Source of the DNA: Candidatus Enterocloster excrementipullorum
GTDB taxonomy: Bacteria; Bacillota; Clostridia; Lachnospirales; Lachnospiraceae
Length of the DNA: 64,000 bases
Direction: 5' to 3'
NCBI GenBank assembly: GCA_019119575.1
Contig: DWWT01000017.1
Span: 62,001-126,000, forward strand
Shown piece after piece: positions 59,837 through 64,000 of the stretch. Made by a program: the position numbers and the translations under genes. Each line of letters begins with the position of its first letter. Positions within the stretch are counted from its first letter, which is position 1. The notes under the pieces are model-generated. The model searched no databases, was not told the origin of the DNA, and saw only the letters and a program-made list of their open reading frames with translations.

Positions 59837-61066
59837 ATGGACAAGAAACAATACGGCTGGGCGATCTGCATGGCCTGCGCCCTGCTCCTGTTCTGCACGG
59901 CCGGGCTGGCGCAGACGGGATTTTCCGCGTATCAGCCCTATCTGACCCGCATCGGAGGCCTGACCAATACCCAGGCATCCACTGTAGTGCTGTTTCGCAA
60001 TCTGTTTGGCCTGGCGGGAATGCTGGCGGTGACACCGCTGATTCGAAGGTTCGAGGTGAGGAGGATTGTCACCTGCGGCATTCTGCTCTGCGGTGTTTCC
60101 TTTTTGGCGTACGGGTTTTCCCGCAGCTTTTTCGGATACTGCGGGGCCGCGGCGCTTTCGGGGTGCGCGCTGGGGCTGGGCGGGATGATACCGGCCTCGG
60201 TGCTCATCTCCCGGTGGTTTAATGAACACCGGGGGCTGGCCCTGGGAATCTGCATGGCGGCTACCGGCCTGTCCGTAATTGTCGCTTCCCCGATCATTAC
60301 GCTGCTGGTGAGCCGCGTGTCTCTCAGATTTTCCTTTTTTGCGGAGAGTGCTTTTGTCTTTCTGGCAGCCGCGGTGGTGTGGACCGTTCTGCGCAGCCGT
60401 CCGGACTGCCTGCACACGGAGCCCATCGGGGCGCATCACGTGGAGGCGGCGAAGAGCTATGCGCCCCGCAATGCGCCGGCCCGCCTCTCATTCTTTATGA
60501 TGCTGGGCATTCTGATCTTCGGAATGCCGGGAAATAATCTGTACTCGTATATCTCCGCGCTTTATCAGTCTACGGGATTTGGGGCCATGGAGGCCTCCTG
60601 GCTTTTGTCCGTATTTGGAATCGCCCTGACCGCGGGGAAATGCATCTACGGACAGATTGCGGATAAAATGGGGACGTACCGGTCCATCTGGATCCTGTAT
60701 ATTCTGGCAGCCCTGGGAACGGGCCTGTGCTGTCTGGCGGGAAATGGAAATTTTGCGGTGGCTGCGGCCGGCGTCATTCTTATGGGGCTGGGCCTGGCGG
60801 TGACGACAGTGTCAATCTCCATGTATGCGGCCGGGGCGGCCACGGAGGAATCTTATCCGGCCACTGTGACAAAATACCAGGTGCTCTCCACTCTGGGAGC
60901 CCTGCTGTTCGGCGTGGTGCCGGGAGCCACGGCGGACAGAACCGGGGATTATGTGCTCGCATTTGTCATCATGCTCATTCTCACGATTGCGGGAGCCGTG
61001 ATTGTACAGACTGCGTACCACGCAATCGGGAAGGAGAACAGGAAATTGACAGAGGGGCGTCTCTAA
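59837..61066 (+). CDS. MFS transporter, monocarboxylate/oxalate-type
   Basis: A 409-residue major facilitator protein with 12 membrane segments. It begins MDKKQYGWAICMACALLLFC and has SAYQPYLTRIGGLTNTQAST, RRFEVRRIVTCGILLCGVS, ISRWFNEHRGLALGICMAAT and IYGQIADKMGTYRSIWILY. The layout resembles the OFA/monocarboxylate-porter subgroup, so a small organic anion is a likely substrate. ATG 59837 follows AAGGAGGG; longer in-frame readings run through the RNA gene and promoter. It has a sigma-54 promoter and faces the DUF6282-like gene. Confidence 0.9.
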   Translation: MDKKQYGWAICMACALLLFCTAGLAQTGFSAYQPYLTRIGGLTNTQASTVVLFRNLFGLAGMLAVTPLIRRFEVRRIVTCGILLCGVSFLAYGFSRSFFGYCGAAALSGCALGLGGMIPASVLISRWFNEHRGLALGICMAATGLSVIVASPIITLLVSRVSLRFSFFAESAFVFLAAAVVWTVLRSRPDCLHTEPIGAHHVEAAKSYAPRNAPARLSFFMMLGILIFGMPGNNLYSYISALYQSTGFGAMEASWLLSVFGIALTAGKCIYGQIADKMGTYRSIWILYILAALGTGLCCLAGNGNFAVAAAGVILMGLGLAVTTVSISMYAAGAATEESYPATVTKYQVLSTLGALLFGVVPGATADRTGDYVLAFVIMLILTIAGAVIVQTAYHAIGKENRKLTEGRL

Positions 61067-61095
61067 GCGGGAGAGAAGAAAAGAAGGAAAAAGAG

Positions 61096-61188
61096 AGCCG
61101 TCGCACCCATTGGGCAATATACCGGCTAATGCCCCTTTCTAGGCAGGGCAGTATTGCCGGCATATGCCAATCGGTGCGGCGGCTTTTG
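61096..61188. repeat. Long imperfect palindrome between convergent MFS and DUF6282 genes
   Basis: Nearly the whole 89 bases from 61096 to 61184 can fold into one stem: AGCCGTCGCACC (61096-61107) pairs with GGTGCGGCGGCT (61173-61184), then ATTGG/CCAAT and a CCGGC/GCCGG core, with a short central loop. TTTT follows on the plus side and CTCTTTTT on the minus side, so it can serve both genes as a terminator. The length exceeds a normal terminator and suggests a REP- or MITE-like element. Confidence 0.7.
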
Positions 61189-61243
61189 TGCGCTGGGAAG
61201 TTAACCGTTTTTGGGGCGGAGGAGGGGGCAGTGCGCCTCCTCC

Positions 61244-62140
61244 TTACAGGTCCAGCAGCTTGGCCGGGTTGGTTTTTACCATGAGCTCTACCTCCTGGGG
61301 CGTGCAGCCGAACTGGAGCATCATGGTGATGTAGTGGCGCATGCCGCTTGCGGGCATGGGATCCCAGACCTGCCCAAGATCCGAGCCGAGGATGGTGCGC
61401 TCCGCGCCCACGGCCCGGATGCAGTCCACATAGTCGCTGGGGTCCATATTGCCCAGGCGGGGCATCAGCGTTCCGTATACATGTTCGATATAGGCGCCCT
61501 TGTCGGCGAGGGCGAGAATCTGCTCCATGGTAAAGCGGCTGAGCTCCGCCAGGGGATGGGTGGCGACCATCTTGGTGATTCCCATTTCCACGCAGGCGTC
61601 AAAAAGCTTGGCGGTTTCCTCGTAGGACATGTGGCCGCTGCAGACGACCAGATTGTATTCTTTGCAGACCTTTAAGATGTCGTAGACCTGGGGCTTTAGC
61701 CCGCCATTCTCGTCGAGGATATAGATTCCCTCGCCGCTCTTTAAGTAGTCCATGCACCATTTCGCGTCAAAGGTGGGGAACCAAACGACCTTTGCACCGA
61801 TGTCCGCCTGCTTTTTAATTACGTCCGCCGCGTGATCCAGGCCGCCGGTTTCCGAGTAGGCGATGACCACGGCTCCGAACACATGGAGTTCCGGCGTCAG
61901 GTGCTTTTGAATGATGTAGGCATCGGATGCGGTGGGATAGGTGACGCTTTTTAACACAATGGCGGCCATCCCGGCCTTCTGGGCCTCCAGGGCCATAGTG
62001 CCGCTGTCGTTCGGGCGGTCCGCCACGGGGTCCGGGCCCGGATGCACGTGCATATCGATGCTTCCATGAAATAAATCGTCAATAATCTGATTGTCCAGGC
62101 GGCCCAGCAGTTTTCTCTCGTCTTTGTAACGTACTGACAT
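61244..62140 (-). CDS. DUF6282-like amidohydrolase-fold protein
   Basis: A 298-residue protein with a metal-dependent TIM-barrel hydrolase pattern: SIDMHVHPGPDPVADRPNDS at about 28-47 (HxH), VVCSGHMSYEETAKLFDACV, MVATHPLAELSRFT, and TILGSDLGQVWDPMPASGMR (D of strand 8). It looks like the DUF6282 family, whose reaction is unknown. A sigma-54 promoter lies 68 bases upstream, shared in type with the MFS gene that faces it. A GGAGGAGG/CCTCCTCC hairpin lies just after its stop. The family call is by motif reading. Confidence 0.8.
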   Translation of the reverse strand: MSVRYKDERKLLGRLDNQIIDDLFHGSIDMHVHPGPDPVADRPNDSGTMALEAQKAGMAAIVLKSVTYPTASDAYIIQKHLTPELHVFGAVVIAYSETGGLDHAADVIKKQADIGAKVVWFPTFDAKWCMDYLKSGEGIYILDENGGLKPQVYDILKVCKEYNLVVCSGHMSYEETAKLFDACVEMGITKMVATHPLAELSRFTMEQILALADKGAYIEHVYGTLMPRLGNMDPSDYVDCIRAVGAERTILGSDLGQVWDPMPASGMRHYITMMLQFGCTPQEVELMVKTNPAKLLDL

Positions 62141-62207
62141 AAATCATTCCTCCTCATGATGGTTGGTACTCCTGTCCGTTGGGGACGGGGATGCTAATAG
62201 TAAATAG

Positions 62208-62223
62208 AGCAAGTTTGATGCCA
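62208..62223 (-). promoter_or_regulatory. Sigma-54 (-24/-12) promoter of DUF6282-like gene
   Basis: On the minus strand TGGCATCAAACTTGCT matches TGGCAC-N5-TTGCW, with GG and GC at the required spacing. Transcription would start near 62197, 57 bases before ATG 62140. Confidence 0.85.
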
Positions 62224-62320
62224 AAGCCGGAAAAGGCGAACGCACGGTTTCAGTCAGGCACAATCGGCCTTTTCAATTTCGCAGATTCGTGCTACAATAC
62301 CAGTGATATGACACGAAAAA

Positions 62321-62349
62321 TGGCACAAAAACAGCAAAAAAGTGTGCCA
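62321..62349. promoter_or_regulatory. Inverted repeat TGGCACA-N15-TGTGCCA
   Basis: Seven-base arms at 62321-62327 and 62343-62349. It lies 125-150 bases upstream of the DUF6282 start, a normal distance for a sigma-54 enhancer. The left arm also resembles a -24 box (TGGCACAAAAACAGCA), but its -12 half is poor. Confidence 0.5.
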
Positions 62350-62382
62350 TAAGATAAAATTGATTCATAAACACACAAAAAG

Positions 62383-62396
62383 TGTGTCATGACACA
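62383..62396. promoter_or_regulatory. Palindromic enhancer/operator candidate for the sigma-54 activator
   Basis: TGTGTCATGACACA is a perfect 14-bp palindrome. Further half-sites ATGACAC occur at 62308 and 62427. It lies about 190 bases upstream of the DUF6282 sigma-54 start and about 65 bases before the activator gene, so it could serve activation and autoregulation. A weak sigma-A promoter for the activator may be TTTTCA (62270-62275)-17-TACAAT (62293-62298). Confidence 0.65.
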
Positions 62397-62459
62397 GACA
62401 GAGGAAGGCACGAGCTGCTGCGCGGCATGACACACATGGCACAGAAGGAGGACGCACAC

Positions 62460-64000
62460 ATGGAGGAGAAGGAAAAACAGGAGCGGATTTTTCACAAAGC
62501 AAAACCCGCGCATGTGGAGGCGGAGCGGGAGAGGCTCTTAGGCTACAATATCTATCTGGAGCGGTATGTGGCCAAGACCTTTAATAAGCTGAAGAAACAG
62601 ACGTTTGCCATCGGCCTGTTTTCCGCAGAGGGGATATTGGTGGATCTCTATCCGAGGGATGACAAGACGCTGGAGGAACTGTTCGGCGGGGATATACAGG
62701 TGGGGGACATCTGGCAGGACGTGGGCTACAACGGGGTGAGCCAGGGACTTTCCATCCGCCGAAGCTGCAGCAGTGTGGGAGAGGAGAATGAAAACCCGGT
62801 TCTGAAAAAATATGCCATTTATTTTTCCATTATGAATATGCGGGGTATCTACGAACCCTATGACCTTGAGCCGGCCTGCGGGGTGGCTATTCTGACGCCG
62901 GTGAAGAATGCCTGGGATGTGTATTACGCCATGATTGTGGGGATTGCCCATGATCTGATGCTGAATGTCCAGTTTAAAAACACCTCGGTGAAGTTTTATG
63001 AGCGGAGCGGGAAGGGGCTTCTGGTTGTGGATGCCATGATGGCGGATAAGACCATCGTTACCTATTACAATGAAGAGCTGCTCCGCATCCTGGGCGTGCC
63101 GAAGATAAATCTCTGGTACCGGCCGGTGGAGGAGTTAATTAATCCCCTGCCGGACAACCGGGAATTTTGGAGCATCATTGAAGCGTGCCGGGTGGTCAGC
63201 AATTATCCCCTGAAAATACGGGTGGGGGAGATGGAGACCGAGTGCCTGGTGTCCACGGACGCGTACAAACAGCCCTCCATCAAGTCCGTGGGCGTGATTT
63301 TCTACATGACCACCCAGCAGAAAATCAGCGCGGAAGTCTCGGAGAAGATGGCCAACGGAGCGGTGAAATCCTTTGACGATATCATCGGCGAGGATATGGA
63401 GCTGAAAAAGATAATCGAGAGGGCCAAGCGCATGGCCTTAACGGACAGCAATATCATGATTCTGGGGGAGAGCGGGACGGGAAAGGATGTGATGGCCCAG
63501 GCCATCCACAACGCGAGCCACCGGAGAAAAAAGCCCTTCATCGCCTTAAACTGCGGGGCTGTGCCCAAGGACCTCATAGAGAGCGAGCTTTTCGGCTATG
63601 AAGCGGGGGCATTTACCGGGGCGAAGAAAAATGGAAATATGGGAAAATTCGAACTGGCCTCCGGCGGAACCATTTTCCTGGACGAGATCGGGGAGATGCC
63701 CCTGGATCTGCAGGCCAAGCTCCTGCGGGTGGTGGAGCAGAAGCAGCTCATGCGCCTCGGGGGCTCCCGCCTGATCAATGTGGATGTGAAGATTATCGCC
63801 GCTACCAATGTGGATATCTGGGATATGATTCAGAAAAAGCAGTTCCGGGCAGACTTATTTTACCGCTTGAGCACCATGCGTCTGAACCTGATGCCCCTCC
63901 GGGAGAGAAAGGGGGACATCATTCCTTTAAGCGAATTTTTTATCCGCAGGATTTCAAACCGCATCGGGAAGCAGAATATCATGCGTCTCACCGAGGAATC
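62460..64000 (+). CDS. Sigma-54-dependent transcriptional activator (partial, right edge)
   Basis: The gene is open to the window end: 513 full codons, C terminus missing. The N-terminal region (about 1-215) is a sensor of uncertain type, with YLERYVAKTFNKLKKQTFAI and LVDLYPRDDKTLEELFGG. A PAS-like part follows (about 190-300). The AAA+ domain starts near 307 (FDDIIGEDMELKKIIERAKR), with Walker A GESGTGKD (336-343), the sigma-54-contacting GAFTGA (383-388), and Walker B GGTIFLDEIGEMPLDLQAKL. The usual C-terminal Fis-type HTH would lie beyond the edge. ATG 62460 follows AAGGAGG; ATG 62436 is in frame. It is divergent from the DUF6282 gene. Confidence 0.93.
   Translation, partial: MEEKEKQERIFHKAKPAHVEAERERLLGYNIYLERYVAKTFNKLKKQTFAIGLFSAEGILVDLYPRDDKTLEELFGGDIQVGDIWQDVGYNGVSQGLSIRRSCSSVGEENENPVLKKYAIYFSIMNMRGIYEPYDLEPACGVAILTPVKNAWDVYYAMIVGIAHDLMLNVQFKNTSVKFYERSGKGLLVVDAMMADKTIVTYYNEELLRILGVPKINLWYRPVEELINPLPDNREFWSIIEACRVVSNYPLKIRVGEMETECLVSTDAYKQPSIKSVGVIFYMTTQQKISAEVSEKMANGAVKSFDDIIGEDMELKKIIERAKRMALTDSNIMILGESGTGKDVMAQAIHNASHRRKKPFIALNCGAVPKDLIESELFGYEAGAFTGAKKNGNMGKFELASGGTIFLDEIGEMPLDLQAKLLRVVEQKQLMRLGGSRLINVDVKIIAATNVDIWDMIQKKQFRADLFYRLSTMRLNLMPLRERKGDIIPLSEFFIRRISNRIGKQNIMRLTEE

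Noticed and set aside
62321-62336. A third sigma-54 promoter, TGGCACAAAAACAGCA, for the activator gene
   Set aside because: The GG/GC spacing fits but the -12 half is CAGCA instead of TTGCA. It is better explained as one arm of the TGGCACA/TGTGCCA inverted repeat.

Overview
The window is chromosomal DNA of a GC-rich (about 55%) anaerobic Bacillota, most likely a Lachnospiraceae clostridium. The evidence is the clostridial nusA-infB-truB-ribF operon, small families typical of Lachnospiraceae (DUF5721-, DUF6465- and DUF6282-like proteins), an FprA flavoprotein, an oxygen-sensitive two-subunit serine dehydratase, a Cys-type sulfatase and YesM/YesN-type signalling. I see no tRNA, rRNA, CRISPR array, transposase or prophage.

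Layout. 1-8.5 kb: the translation/ribosome-maturation operon (rimP end, nusA, ylxR, ylxQ, infB, rbfA, nrnA-like, truB, ribF). 8.5-13.1 kb: a minus-strand TRAP transporter operon with two DctP-like proteins and a YcxB-like membrane protein, followed by an alpha/beta hydrolase; together they separate ribF from rpsO-pnp (14.3-16.8 kb). 17-25 kb: a K+/H+-type antiporter, a DUF5721-like gene, a primary-type sigma factor, htpG behind a CIRCE-like operator, fliB and a secreted repeat protein. 25-31.7 kb: DegV, CapA-like, radical SAM, galK, and an Rrf2 regulator with a sulfatase. 31.7-38.3 kb: a deoR-sdaAB-sdaAA unit divergent from an MFS-PHP-alanine symporter run. 38.5-43.8 kb: two aminotransferases, YtvI-like, MATE and DUF523 genes. 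43.8-50 kb: a YesMN two-component pair, a Lys/Ala-rich DUF6465 protein, an RsmF-like methylase and a Y-family polymerase. 50-56.7 kb: a cell-envelope block (D,D-carboxypeptidase, SH3-glucosaminidase, cohesin/cadherin membrane protein), then FprA. 56.7-64 kb: asnB, a VapD-like pair, an unannotated structured RNA, and an MFS / DUF6282 / sigma-54 activator group cut by the right edge.

The most interesting stretch is 58.7-62.5 kb. A VapD-type nuclease gene has an unknown partner gene. A roughly 180-nt structured RNA candidate on the minus strand has a perfect TTGACA-17-TATAAT promoter and an intrinsic terminator. An MFS transporter gene and a DUF6282 hydrolase-like gene each carry a good -24/-12 sigma-54 promoter, and the neighbouring gene encodes a sigma-54 activator with the GAFTGA loop. 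A perfect 14-bp palindrome lies at enhancer distance from one of these promoters. This reads as a compact sigma-54-controlled uptake/catabolism module of unknown substrate.

All family calls come from reading motifs in the translated sequence; no database search was run.
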